A stretch of 64,000 nucleotides of DNA from Faecalibacterium sp. UBA1819 (GCA_002315015.1 DCEX01000029.1:101672-165671), one strand, 5' to 3'; shown: positions 52,403 to 60,536, numbered from the stretch's first letter. Translations and numbers: made by a program. Notes: generated from the letters alone by a model not told the origin.

Positions 52403-53577
52403 GACTGCCCCTCCTTTTGTTCATTTCCTTCTTTTTGCTCTTCTTTTTTCTGTTCTTCCAGCTCCATGCGGCTGATGCGCAAGCGATGACGCACATAAGC
52501 GCCGCAAGCCGCAAACAGCAACATCAGACCTGTAATAACCGAGCCGATTTCCTGATCCACTCCAATCGACGAGCTCATATAGGTGCTGCCTTTTGTGATT
52601 ACGGTAATCAGGAAAGAGGCAAACACAATGCCAATCGGATTGGAGTTGCCGAGCAGACTGATGGCGATCGAATCAAAACCGACCGTAGACAGCACGCGCG
52701 GCTGGATGGAACCGAGATATCCGAGATAGTAAGTCACGCCCGCCAAACCGGCCAAAGCGCCCGAAAGCATCATGGCAAAAAGAATGTTGCGGCGCACGTT
52801 AATACCCGCATATTTAGAAGCTTTTGCATTCAGGCCCACCGCTTTCAGCTCATAGCCGAACTTCGTGTGATGGATCAGATAGTGCATCGCGGCCACTACG
52901 ATAATGGCGAGGACAAAGCCGAGCGGAATCACCGTTTTATACCCGGCAATCATCACATTTTGAAGAGTCAGGCGCGAAGCATCTGAAATGGCCTGCGACT
53001 GCCTTGTAAGCGGATTGATAAAAAACGTAAAAATAAAAAAGCTGAGAACGTACTGAAAAATATAGTTCAGCATAATGGAAGAAACGACTTCATTGATGTT
53101 GAACCGATACTTCAAATATCCAATCAGCGCACCCACCAGTGCACCCACCACAATACCGATCACGATAACCAGGGGTTTTGCCACCACTGCCGGGAGCGGA
53201 GAATAACCCACCGTGACCATTGCCACAAAACCGGCCATCAGCATTTGTCCAGAAACACCAATATTAAATAAACCTGCTTTAAATGCCACAGCCACCGACA
53301 AGGCCGCAAACAGCATGGGCGTCCAGTTGTCGAGGTAGCCCATGAAATCGGTAAACATTCCTTTACCGCCCGCATAATTTGCCTTTGCCGTAATACCGCA
53401 TCCCTGCAAAAACGCATTGAACGCCTGTAAAGGATTTTTCCCGAGAATCAGAAAAATCACCGCACCCGCCAAAAGGCCGAACAATACTTCTAAGAGCGGA
53501 ACGGTAATATTTTGGCGCTTTTCATCGCCCATCACCGCCAATAACGCGGCTTTCCAGTGATTGCTCTTCTTTTTCAT
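52399..53577 (-). CDS. nupP: ABC nucleoside transporter permease (NupP/YufP-like)
   Basis: A 392-residue BPD_transp_2 permease with an N-terminal cytoplasmic stretch, about ten hydrophobic segments and a highly charged C-terminal tail (Glu/Lys/Gln-rich, about 35 residues). Family landmarks are AFKAGLFNIGVSGQMLMAGF and GINVRRNILFAMMLSGALAGLAG. It overlaps both neighbours by 4 bp, giving tight stoichiometric coupling with the ATPase and partner permease. Confidence 0.88.
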   Translation of the reverse strand: MKKKSNHWKAALLAVMGDEKRQNITVPLLEVLFGLLAGAVIFLILGKNPLQAFNAFLQGCGITAKANYAGGKGMFTDFMGYLDNWTPMLFAALSVAVAFKAGLFNIGVSGQMLMAGFVAMVTVGYSPLPAVVAKPLVIVIGIVVGALVGALIGYLKYRFNINEVVSSIMLNYIFQYVLSFFIFTFFINPLTRQSQAISDASRLTLQNVMIAGYKTVIPLGFVLAIIVVAAMHYLIHHTKFGYELKAVGLNAKASKYAGINVRRNILFAMMLSGALAGLAGVTYYLGYLGSIQPRVLSTVGFDSIAISLLGNSNPIGIVFASFLITVITKGSTYMSSSIGVDQEIGSVITGLMLLFAACGAYVRHRLRISRMELEEQKKEEQKEGNEQKEGQS

Positions 53578-55100
53578 GTCGTAACACCCATCATATAATT
53601 GCCCACCTGATTGACCGTCAGGCTTTCTGCCGGGGCGGTTTTCAAAAGCTCGCCGCTGTAAATAACGCCGATGGTATCTGCCAGCTTCATTACTTCTTCG
53701 AGTTCTAACGAAATCAGCAAAATTGCTTTTCCTTTGCTGCGCTGTTCCAAAATTTGACGATGAATATTTTCAATCGCGCCGATATCAAGGCCGCGCGTTG
53801 GCTGGACAAACAAAATCACTTTCGCATTTTGGTCGATTTCGCGCGCAATGATCGCTTTTTGCTGATTGCCGCCGCTCATGGAGCGCACAATGGTGTCGCA
53901 GCCCTGGCCGCACCGAATGTCATACTGCTTAATCAGCTCACTGCTTTTTTTATCAAATTGGTCGCGCTTTAACCAGCCGTGAATACAATAAGGCGGCTTA
54001 TAATAATTTTTCAAAAGCAAATTTTCCGACAGCGTAAAGTCCATGACCATACCGGTTGCATGGCGGTCGGCAGGGATATACGCCACGCCCGATTCATTGC
54101 GCTTGCGAATGGGTATTTGCGTAATGTCTTGCCCCGCGAGATAAATTTTACCGCCTGCCGCTTTCACCATTCCTGCAATGGCGTCCGCCAATTCTTCCTG
54201 TCCGTTGCCGGATACGCCCGCCACGGCAAAGATTTCACCTTCTCGAATGGAGAAGGAAACATCTTTCACCACAGGGAAGCCCGCTGCATTCTTTACCGTC
54301 AGATTTTCCACGCGCAAAACTTCTTTGCCCAAAGAAGCGGGCTCCTTTTCCATCTCTTCCGACACTTCGCGCCCCACCATCATATATGCCATATCATGGG
54401 TGCTGGTAGTTGCCACATCGCACTCGCTCACCAGCTTGCCGCGGCACAGCACTGCACAGCGGTCAGCCACCTGCTTGATTTCCTCCAGCTTGTGGGTAAT
54501 CAAAATGATCGTCTTTCCGGCATCACGCAGATTGCGAATCACTTGCAAAAGCGACTCAATCTCCTGCGGTGTCAGCATGGCGGTCGGCTCGTCAAAAATC
54601 ATAATTTCCGCTTCGCGGTACAGCATTTTTAAAATTTCTACACGCTGCTGCACCGAAACGCTCAAATCTTCAATTTTGGCCGTGGGTTCTACTTCCAAAC
54701 CATAGCGCTTGGACAACTCTGCAATTTTTTGGTTGGTTCCCTTAATATCCACCGTGGGGAAAAGGCCGGCAACACGTTTTTTCGGCTCCATGCCAAGCAC
54801 AATGTTTTCTGTAACGGTAAAGTTTTCCACCAGCTTAAAATGCTGATGCACCATGCCAATGTTCAGCTTTGTTGCATGGCTGGGCGAAGTAATCCGAACC
54901 TTTTCACCCCGAATGAAAATTTCCCCTTCGTCCGGCTCATACATGCCAAATAAAATGCTCATTAAGGTCGATTTTCCCGCACCGTTTTCTCCCAAGAGCG
55001 CAAAAATCTCGCCTTTTTGAATGGTTAAACTCACATCGTCATTGGCAACAATGCCGGGAAAGCGCTTTGTAATGTGCCGAAGCTCGATGATGGGCTTCAT
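53574..55100 (-). CDS. nupO: ABC nucleoside transporter ATPase, tandem domains (NupO/YufO-like)
   Basis: The 508-residue ATPase has two ABC domains, as in CUT2-type sugar and nucleoside importers. Domain 1 has Walker A LGENGAGKSTLM, signature LSVSVQQRVEIL and Walker B IMIFDEPTAML. Domain 2 (from about 255) has a degenerate Walker A (GVSGNGQEE) and the motifs SGGNQQKAIIARE and ILFVQPTRGLDIGA. The ATG at 55100 follows AAAGGAGG. It lies downstream of the binding-protein gene across a hairpin that should lower its expression relative to the binding protein. Confidence 0.9.
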   Translation of the reverse strand: MKPIIELRHITKRFPGIVANDDVSLTIQKGEIFALLGENGAGKSTLMSILFGMYEPDEGEIFIRGEKVRITSPSHATKLNIGMVHQHFKLVENFTVTENIVLGMEPKKRVAGLFPTVDIKGTNQKIAELSKRYGLEVEPTAKIEDLSVSVQQRVEILKMLYREAEIMIFDEPTAMLTPQEIESLLQVIRNLRDAGKTIILITHKLEEIKQVADRCAVLCRGKLVSECDVATTSTHDMAYMMVGREVSEEMEKEPASLGKEVLRVENLTVKNAAGFPVVKDVSFSIREGEIFAVAGVSGNGQEELADAIAGMVKAAGGKIYLAGQDITQIPIRKRNESGVAYIPADRHATGMVMDFTLSENLLLKNYYKPPYCIHGWLKRDQFDKKSSELIKQYDIRCGQGCDTIVRSMSGGNQQKAIIAREIDQNAKVILFVQPTRGLDIGAIENIHRQILEQRSKGKAILLISLELEEVMKLADTIGVIYSGELLKTAPAESLTVNQVGNYMMGVTT

Positions 55101-55172
55101 GGTGTTGCCTCCTTTAGCAAATGAAATTGGAAAACGCCGCAAACAGCGTGCAGCAAACGGCCGCCATATAAA

Positions 55173-55198
55173 AAAGGGGAACGCTCGCGTTCCCCTTT
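55173..55198 (-). terminator. Partial terminator between binding protein and ATPase genes
   Basis: AAAGGGGAACGC pairs perfectly with 55187-55198 around a 2-nt loop, followed on the minus strand by T6. It lies inside the operon, a common way to make more binding protein than transporter. Confidence 0.85.
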
Positions 55199-55252
55199 CC
55201 TCATTGCCCCTTCAGCAGTGTGCAGTCAAAGCCCGCACGCTGACTTTCAGCA

Positions 55253-56455
55253 TTATTTCAAGCCGGGGAAGTCTTCCGGCATGTAGCCGTTGGTAGCAGA
55301 AGCCGGAACAATCGTTCCGTCTTTTACGAGCTGCAAGCACTCATTCATTTTCGTCAGAGCATCCTCGCTGAGCTGCTGACGGCCTTCCTCGCTTACAAAG
55401 CCGGTGGAATCGGTGTCGGCTTTCAGCAGCTGCGTACCGCCTGCAAACGTGCCGTCAACAATCTTGTTCAGCTCACGCTCAACCGTCACATCCATGCATT
55501 TCAGGCTGGAAGTCAGCACAACGTTGGAATCGCCGTTGGCGCCGTCGTCATACTGGTCAGCGTCACAGCCGATGAAGTAAACGCCGGTTGCCTCTTTCAC
55601 TGCGGTCAGCACACCGTTGCCGGAGTCACCTGCGGCAGCAAACAGCACGTCGCAGCCCTCACCGATCAGGGTCTGGCCAATGATCTTGCCCGTTGCAGGA
55701 TCGTCGAATTTGCCGACATAGTTGCCGCCGATGTTGTTGCCGGTGCTGTCAGTGCCCGCATAAGCTGCAATCTCCACAACTTCCGCCGTTGTGCCGTAAT
55801 GCTCGTTTGCATAGTTCACACCGGACTCAAAGCCGTACTGGTAGTTCACGTTGGACTCAAAAGCAACGCCGTGCACGGAAGCCACTTTGCCCGTCTGGGT
55901 TGTCAAAGCAGCAGCCAGACCTGCGAAGAAGCCGCCTTCCTCCTCGGCGAAAATCAGGCTGGTCACGTTGTCAAGCTCCGCGACATTGCCGCTCTCATCC
56001 GTTGCCACAGTGTCAATCAAAATGAACTGCTTGTCCGGATTTTCCTGTGCCAAGGTGCCGATGCCCGCAAACTGGAAGCCCGGCGTTACGATTACGTCGT
56101 AGTCAGCAATTACGTCAGCCACAGCCTGTACCGCAGCGGTCGTATCGCCTGTCGGCTCCACAATATCGGTCACTGTGTCGATGCCGCCGCGCGAATCAAT
56201 GAAGTTCAGCACGCCCTCATAGCTGTTTTGCACGAACGAGCCGTCGTCCACACCGCTGGGGCTGGACACAAACACAATCTTCATTCCCTCTGCCGAAGCC
56301 GCAGAACCTGCGGTCGAGCCGGCAGTGGAAGCCGCCGTTGAACCTGCAGCAGAAGAACCTGCCTCCGCAGTGCCGGAAGATACGGGAGAACCAGCGCATC
56401 CGGCCAAACCGAGCGCCATCGAGCAGGCCACTAAAAAGCTAGCAATCTTTTTCAT
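55253..56455 (-). CDS. BMP family lipoprotein, nucleoside-binding component
   Basis: The 400-residue product has a lipoprotein signal peptide (MKKIASFLVACSMALGLAGC, lipobox LAGC, Cys20), a Ser/Ala/Gly-rich linker of about 45 residues and a basic membrane protein (BMP/Med) domain. Motifs include DVIVTPGFQFAGIG, FAEEEGGFFAGLAAALTT and DVLFAAAGDSGNGVLTAV, the family's ligand loops. It presents nucleosides to the permeases. The ATG at 56455 follows AAAAGG; the longer frame to 56545 would destroy the signal peptide. It has a strong promoter. Confidence 0.92.
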   Translation of the reverse strand: MKKIASFLVACSMALGLAGCAGSPVSSGTAEAGSSAAGSTAASTAGSTAGSAASAEGMKIVFVSSPSGVDDGSFVQNSYEGVLNFIDSRGGIDTVTDIVEPTGDTTAAVQAVADVIADYDVIVTPGFQFAGIGTLAQENPDKQFILIDTVATDESGNVAELDNVTSLIFAEEEGGFFAGLAAALTTQTGKVASVHGVAFESNVNYQYGFESGVNYANEHYGTTAEVVEIAAYAGTDSTGNNIGGNYVGKFDDPATGKIIGQTLIGEGCDVLFAAAGDSGNGVLTAVKEATGVYFIGCDADQYDDGANGDSNVVLTSSLKCMDVTVERELNKIVDGTFAGGTQLLKADTDSTGFVSEEGRQQLSEDALTKMNECLQLVKDGTIVPASATNGYMPEDFPGLK

Positions 56456-56535
56456 TGTTTTCAACCTTTTCCTTTTCCTTTTTCCCGATGCACTTCCCCT
56501 CATAAGAAGGGAAAACACTTTACAGGGTCGTTTAT

Positions 56536-56564
56536 AGTTTAACACGCTCTTGGTTTTTGTGCAA
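56536..56564 (-). promoter_or_regulatory. Sigma-A promoter of the nucleoside ABC operon
   Basis: TTGCAC (56564-56559), 17-nt spacer, TAAACT (56541-56536), about 75 bp before the lipoprotein start. The surrounding 56540-56620 stretch is AT-rich. Confidence 0.7.
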
Positions 56565-56619
56565 TATTTTTCTGTTTATTTTTTAAGAATTGCGTAAAAT
56601 TTCGCGCGTATTTGTTGTT

Positions 56620-57093
56620 TTAACCGGGCGTGTTTGTCAACGCTTCAATGAGCACAGTCTGCGTGGGGTACTGTGAAGTCAGCAAAGCTCTGTCGCCGTG
56701 TTCATAACCCTCCTGCTGGTAACCAGGTGACATGGTTGTTCCCAAAAGCGCCCATGCACCGCCCGCTTTGAGCCGCGACCCCTGCCACGACCCCGCTTTC
56801 ACTAAATGCTGAACGCACTGCCCGCGCGCTAAATCCTGCCCCAACTCCGTCACACTGGAACTTCCGTCCGGTTTCAGCTCACACAGCTCTACCGCATCCC
56901 CCAAATAGAAATGGTACATTTCATCGGCATCCAGCCGATGCAGGTGGGAAAACGTTTCCGGCGTCAGCATATAGTAAATCGCCGTTGCCATTGCGCGCGG
57001 CTGTTCGCCGCTTTGATATGTCTGCCGGTATAAGCCGCCTTCCCCTTCCAGCGGCTCTAAGCCCAGCGCGTCAATCACTTCTTGTGCTGTCAT
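56620..57093 (-). CDS. Cupin_5 (DUF985) family protein
   Basis: This 157-residue single-domain cupin has the family opening TAQEVIDALGLEPL, EGGLYRQTY, AIYYMLTPETFSHLHRLDADEMYHFYLG (beta-barrel metal-site region) and the closing SPGYQQEGYEHGDR. Function of the family is unknown; a small-molecule binding or sugar-related role is suspected. It overlaps the Gfo/Idh gene by 4 bp (ATGA), so the two proteins are probably made together. Confidence 0.88.
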   Translation of the reverse strand: MTAQEVIDALGLEPLEGEGGLYRQTYQSGEQPRAMATAIYYMLTPETFSHLHRLDADEMYHFYLGDAVELCELKPDGSSSVTELGQDLARGQCVQHLVKAGSWQGSRLKAGGAWALLGTTMSPGYQQEGYEHGDRALLTSQYPTQTVLIEALTNTPG

Positions 57094-58178
57094 GCCTTTC
57101 CCTGCCTTTCTACCAAGATCCAGCGAGAATCATTCTTGGCGCTGTCATAAATTGCACGGCACACCGCAGCCGTCCGCGCTCCCTGTGCAAAATTGGGATA
57201 TGTGCCGGTATTGGGAGTCCCTGCTTTCAGTGCCTCGTACATATCCCTCACCAGCATCTGGAACGTATCTGCAAAGCCGTTGCCAAAGGCAAATACCTCT
57301 GTGTGAACCCCCTGCCCTTTGCGAGCGGTATGCAAAAGATTATTGTCTTCCTCGTTCCACCACAAATTTCCGTTTTCGCAGGTAATTTCAATCGTTAAGC
57401 GGTTGCCGCGTCCCGGTGAAACTTCCGAAAGCAGCACGTTCCCCAGCACACCGTTTTCATAGCGAAGCGTAACCGCGGCTGCATCCTCGGTCTGAACCGA
57501 AATCGGTGTTCCTTCTGCACCGGAATCGGCGGAATACATCATCCCGTCTTTCAGGATGCGCTGAGGGTGAAAACATCCAAAGGTTGCGCTGACCGCCTCG
57601 ACACGCAAACCCGTGAGATAGGAAGCCAAATCCAGCCAGTGGCTGCCAATTTCGGAAACAGCACGCATTGTTCCCGCTAACGTTTCGTTATAGCGCCAAT
57701 CGAGTGGGGCGGGAAGCGCATGAAATTCCTGCATGTAATTGCCATGAATCATCAAAACGCGGCCCAGCTCTCCGCTATCCAAAATCTCTTTGGCCTTCGC
57801 ACATGCCATATGATAACGCACGTTGAACGTCAGCGCACACACAAGGCCGGAAGTCTCCGCCAAAGCCGCCAGCTCAGCCGCCTCTTTTTCATCCAGAGAA
57901 AGCGGTTTTTCACACAAAATATGTTTTCCGCGGGACAAAAAATAACGAACCAGCTGTCCGTGGGTATTCGGCGGTGTACAAATGTGTATGACATCAATAT
58001 CATCTGCACAAGCAAGCTCCTGTGACGTACCAAACACAGGGATGTTCCATTGTTTTGCAAAATGCTGTACAGCAGACTCGTCCAGTGCCACAGCGGCGGC
58101 AATCTCTACACCGCACCCTCTCAGCGCCGCAGCATGAACCTGTCCGCTGAACCCGCAACCGATAATTGCTGCTTTCAT
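57090..58178 (-). CDS. Gfo/Idh/MocA family NAD(P)-dependent oxidoreductase
   Basis: The 362-residue product has an N-terminal Rossmann domain (IIGCGFSGQVHAAALRGCG), the family catalytic motif CEKPLSLDEKEA (Lys near 96) and an alpha/beta C-terminal domain with EIGSHWLDLASYL, containing the conserved His. These enzymes oxidise or reduce sugars and sugar-like alcohols; the substrate is unknown. The ATG at 58178 follows GAGGTG. Its mRNA has a ~95-nt leader with alternative hairpins. It is divergent from mtnA and couples to the cupin gene. Confidence 0.9.
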   Translation of the reverse strand: MKAAIIGCGFSGQVHAAALRGCGVEIAAAVALDESAVQHFAKQWNIPVFGTSQELACADDIDVIHICTPPNTHGQLVRYFLSRGKHILCEKPLSLDEKEAAELAALAETSGLVCALTFNVRYHMACAKAKEILDSGELGRVLMIHGNYMQEFHALPAPLDWRYNETLAGTMRAVSEIGSHWLDLASYLTGLRVEAVSATFGCFHPQRILKDGMMYSADSGAEGTPISVQTEDAAAVTLRYENGVLGNVLLSEVSPGRGNRLTIEITCENGNLWWNEEDNNLLHTARKGQGVHTEVFAFGNGFADTFQMLVRDMYEALKAGTPNTGTYPNFAQGARTAAVCRAIYDSAKNDSRWILVERQGKA

Positions 58179-58204
58179 GTTTCACCTCAACAAATTTTAT
58201 CGTT

Positions 58205-58272
58205 CCCGACATTGTGCTTTCACAGGGAATCCGCGTAATCTTCCCTGTTGTCCGGCAGCAATGCCGTAATTT
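58205..58272 (-). promoter_or_regulatory. Structured leader of the Gfo/Idh-cupin operon
   Basis: The leader can form a stem ACAGGGAA/TTCCCTGT (about 58223-58249) or a competing, later stem TTCCC/GGGAA that reuses the second arm with bases near 58204-58210, close to the ribosome binding site. No U run follows, so control, if any, would be on translation. No known riboswitch class was recognised. Confidence 0.35.
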
Positions 58273-58278
58273 GTTCCT

Positions 58279-58307
58279 ATCATATCACAATCCATAAAAT
58301 CTATCAA
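58279..58307 (-). promoter_or_regulatory. Sigma-A promoter of the Gfo/Idh-cupin operon
   Basis: TTGATA (58307-58302), 17-nt spacer, TATGAT (58284-58279). It lies back to back with the mtnA promoter; their -35 elements are about 10 bp apart. Confidence 0.7.
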
Positions 58308-58317
58308 TTTTTTTAAC

Positions 58318-58347
58318 TTGCGGGCTGATTGACCGCTGTGTTATAAT
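58318..58347 (+). promoter_or_regulatory. Sigma-A promoter of mtnA
   Basis: Perfect TATAAT at 58342-58347 with TTGCGG (58318-58323) at an 18-nt spacing, about 70 bp before the mtnA start. No SAM riboswitch fold was recognised in the leader. Confidence 0.65.
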
Positions 58348-58417
58348 TCGTTATCAGAAGGCATGGACCTGCGCTTTGCCCCTGCCGCAAATGTGAAACA
58401 AAAAGGAGTGTCACAAA

Positions 58418-59494
58418 ATGGAATTGCAACAGGTTACCCACATTGACAACGTGCGTCTTTCCGACGACGGAACCCGCGTTGTTTACATTGACCAGACCCA
58501 GCTGCCCAACCGTACCATTTACAAAGAAACGAATAAAGCCGAGGAGCTTTACCAGGCCATCTACGAATTACAAGTGCGCGGCGCACCGTGTATCGGCATT
58601 TTTGCGGCTTACGCGCTTTATGTGCTGGCGCTGCAAATCCCGCACGAGGAATTTGAACCGTTTTATGCCGAGCTGGTACGCCAGAAAGAGTATCTCAATT
58701 CCTCGCGCCCCACAGCCGTGAACCTCAGCAAGATGCTGGACAGAATGGACGCCTGCGTCAAAGCACATGCAAAAGAGAGTCACGCCGATTTGCTCCAGGC
58801 GATGCACGCCGAAGCCTGCGCCATTCATCAGGAAGATATTGACATGTGCTATGCCATTTCGTCTTATGGTCTTTCGCTTGTCAAAGACGGTGATACCGTT
58901 TTAACTCACTGCAACGCAGGTCCGCTTGCCACGTCGCGCTACGGAACCGGCCAAGGCCCGTTTTATTTGGCAAAAGAGCGCGGCATGAATTTGAAGGCGT
59001 ACTGCGATGAAACACGTCCTCTTTTGCAAGGCGCACGTTTGACCGCTTATGAGCTTCAGCGCGCTGGGGTGGATGTCACGCTGATTTGCGACAATATGGC
59101 CAGCATGGTAATGAAACAGGGCAAAATTCAGGCTTGCTTTGTCGGCTGTGACCGCGTTGCACTCAACGGTGATGCCGCCAATAAAATCGGTACAAGCGGC
59201 GTTGCTGTATTGGCAAAGCATTACAATGTGCCGTTCTATGTGCTTGGGCCTTCTTCTACCATTGATTTTCACTGCGCAACAGGCGACGACATTGAAATCG
59301 AACTGCGTGAGCCGGATGAAATCCGCAAAAAATTCTTTGCCGAGCCGGTTGCACCGGAAGGCGTTCAATGCTACAACCCCGCTTTTGACGTGACAGACCA
59401 CAGCCTCATTACCGCTATTGTTACCGAACGCGGCATTTGCTACCCGCCTTTTAACGAAAGCTTCCGCAAACTCTTTCCCGAGCAATTTGAATAA
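58418..59494 (+). CDS. mtnA: S-methyl-5-thioribose-1-phosphate isomerase (MtnA)
   Basis: MtnA (358 aa) converts methylthioribose-1-phosphate to the ribulose form in MTA salvage. Family motifs are RGAPCIG (55-61), the catalytic cysteine in [16 protein letters not shown] (Cys165), the catalytic aspartate in [18 protein letters not shown] (Asp245) and the C-terminal [20 protein letters not shown]. Length is typical. ATG follows AAAAGGAG. MtnA relatives can act on other sugar phosphates. The MTA deaminase and PNP genes elsewhere in the window support the methylthioribose role. A weak hairpin with T7 (59498-59520) may terminate it. Confidence 0.92.
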   Translation: MELQQVTHIDNVRLSDDGTRVVYIDQTQLPNRTIYKETNKAEELYQAIYELQVRGAPCIGIFAAYALYVLALQIPHEEFEPFYAELVRQKEYLNSSRPTAVNLSKMLDRMDACVKAHAKESHADLLQAMHAEACAIHQEDIDMCYAISSYGLSLVKDGDTVLTHCNAGPLATSRYGTGQGPFYLAKERGMNLKAYCDETRPLLQGARLTAYELQRAGVDVTLICDNMASMVMKQGKIQACFVGCDRVALNGDAANKIGTSGVAVLAKHYNVPFYVLGPSSTIDFHCATGDDIEIELREPDEIRKKFFAEPVAPEGVQCYNPAFDVTDHSLITAIVTERGICYPPFNESFRKLFPEQFE

Positions 59495-59497
59495 TAT

Positions 59498-59520
59498 CTG
59501 TCGAAAAACAGCCTTTTTTT
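59498..59520 (+). terminator. Weak terminator after mtnA
   Basis: A 4-bp stem CTGT/ACAG is followed by CC and T7, 4 bp past the mtnA stop. The stem is short, so some read-through into the XRE gene is likely. Confidence 0.4.
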
Positions 59521-59573
59521 ACCATCCCACTCGATTGAAAGTATCAGAATTTACTTTATTGAGTATTCCGATT

Positions 59574-59602
59574 TTGACAGACACATGCTATCCTTCTTAA
59601 TA
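59574..59602 (+). promoter_or_regulatory. Promoter of the XRE regulator gene
   Basis: Perfect TTGACA (59574-59579), 17-nt spacer, TTAATA (59597-59602). The -10 lies inside the inverted repeat at 59592-59612. Confidence 0.6.
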
Positions 59603-59612
59603 AATAAGAAGG
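59592..59612 (+). promoter_or_regulatory. Inverted repeat over -10 and ribosome binding site of the XRE gene
   Basis: CCTTCTTA, five bases (ATAAA), TAAGAAGG is a perfect 8-bp dyad. It covers the -10 box, and its right arm forms the first half of the AAGGAG ribosome binding site. It could be the operator by which the regulator controls itself, or an mRNA hairpin masking the ribosome binding site. Confidence 0.6.
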
Positions 59613-59622
59613 AGTGAATGGA

Positions 59623-59937
59623 ATGAGTGATGTAACCGCCTGGGTAGGACATCGCATACAATCGCTGCGACTGGAACGGGGATGGACGCAGGAACAACTT
59701 GCAGAGTATGCGGATCTTCATGTTTCTTACATATCTACCCTGGAAAAAGGAAAAAAGAACCCCAGCATTGAGGTAATCAGTCGCTTATCGAGTGCATTTC
59801 AATTGACGCTGTCCGAGTTTTTCAGCGCTGCGCCGTCTGTGCGCTGCGACATTCGCAAGCGCGTGGAGCAGGAGGAAGTAGAAACTCTTTTGAAAGACTT
59901 TTCCAATAAGCTTTTAAGCATCTGCAATCGCCCCTAG
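59623..59937 (+). CDS. XRE family helix-turn-helix transcriptional regulator
   Basis: The 104-residue product has a standard lambda-repressor-like HTH in its first 65 residues: VGHRIQSLRLERGWTQEQLAE, HVSYISTLEKGKKNPSIEVI, LSSAFQLTLSEFF. A short helical C-terminus (about 35 residues), probably for dimerisation, follows. Start ATG 8 nt after AAGGAG; a GTG three codons upstream overlaps that site. Targets unknown. Candidates are its own promoter (inverted repeat), mtnA upstream and potABC downstream. Confidence 0.9.
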   Translation: MSDVTAWVGHRIQSLRLERGWTQEQLAEYADLHVSYISTLEKGKKNPSIEVISRLSSAFQLTLSEFFSAAPSVRCDIRKRVEQEEVETLLKDFSNKLLSICNRP

Positions 59938-60002
59938 CGCTTTGGCCGGATGGTGCAAAACACGGCTGGCATCCCATGCAAAGCATGAAACCTTTTTTCT
60001 TA

Positions 60003-60039
60003 TGCGCGCCGCACAAACGTGCGGCGCGCATTGTTTTTT
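60003..60039 (+). terminator. Terminator after the XRE gene
   Basis: A 12-bp perfect GC-rich stem TGCGCGCCGCAC (60003-60014 with 60019-60030, loop AAAC) is followed by TTGTTTTTT. It works on the plus strand only; on the minus strand no U run follows. Confidence 0.9.
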
Positions 60040-60196
60040 ACAGCGTCTTTAATATTTTGTTTGCCATTTCAGCAAGCACTTGCTTTGTGGCATCCGACAG
60101 ATCCGGCTGTGCGGCAATGCGTAAAACTGTTTGCAGCAGCTCCTCTAAAATACATCGGGGCAGCTGCACAAACTCATGTTAATGATCCTGTTCCAT
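60038..60196 (-). pseudogene. Small gene with in-frame TAA at codon 6 (unrecognised)
   Basis: Not recognised. AAAGGAG stands 6 nt before an ATG at 60196-60194, which reads M-E-Q-D-H and then TAA (60181-60179). The same frame continues without a break for 46 codons (HEFVQLPRCILEELLQTV ... DATKQVLAEMANKILKTL) to a TAA at 60040-60038. The downstream part looks like a real amphipathic helical peptide with normal codon choice. It may be a 51-residue protein inactivated by a nonsense mutation, a short leader peptide with a restart (GTG four codons after the TAA), or chance. No promoter was identified with confidence. Confidence 0.5.
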
Positions 60197-60247
60197 TTGC
60201 TTCTCCTTTTTCTTTTGCCTTGAAATTCCCTTCCCCTCCAAGATGCA

Positions 60248-60260
60248 CCGTGTCGGTTTT
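60248..60260 (+). repeat. 13-bp direct repeat, copy 1
   Basis: CCGTGTCGGTTTT, followed by CAACGCGCC. The same 13 bases recur at 60524-60536 followed by GCGCGCG, 276 bp away, bracketing the AT-rich potABC promoter region. Confidence 0.6.
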
Positions 60261-60474
60261 CAACGCGCCTTTTGGTGGGAGGTGTCGCCCGCACCCCTAT
60301 TGTTTCATATTTAGTTGCGTTTTACCAGCTTTTTCATTGCTTCTCTTTTTTCAAAAAAGCAAAATCTTGTTATTTGTTCAGCTTACCAACTTTTTTCCTT
60401 TGTTTTATTTAAAAAATTGTCATTTTTACGCCGTTTTTTTTCAAAAAAACTCTCCCAAATTGATAGAAATTTGG

Positions 60475-60480
60475 TATACT
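60475..60480 (+). promoter_or_regulatory. Extended -10 promoter of potABC
   Basis: TTTGGTATACT carries TGG just before TATACT, an extended -10 that can work without a good -35; the -35 position is poor. The leader to potA would be about 130 nt. Confidence 0.55.
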
Positions 60481-60523
60481 TAAAGTTAAAGCATCTTTTG
60501 AGTGCATAAAATACATGCATACG

Positions 60524-60536
60524 CCGTGTCGGTTTT
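60524..60536 (+). repeat. 13-bp direct repeat, copy 2
   Basis: Second copy of CCGTGTCGGTTTT, inside the predicted potA leader. It could be a regulator site or an RNA element. Confidence 0.6.

Noticed and set aside
58348..58417. SAM riboswitch upstream of mtnA
   Set aside because: The 70-nt leader is too short and shows none of the conserved SAM-I core; only a promoter and a ribosome binding site are present.
60308..60334. Eight-codon minus-strand frame MKKLVKRN as a leader peptide
   Set aside because: Too short to support, with a weak ribosome binding site and no linked attenuator.
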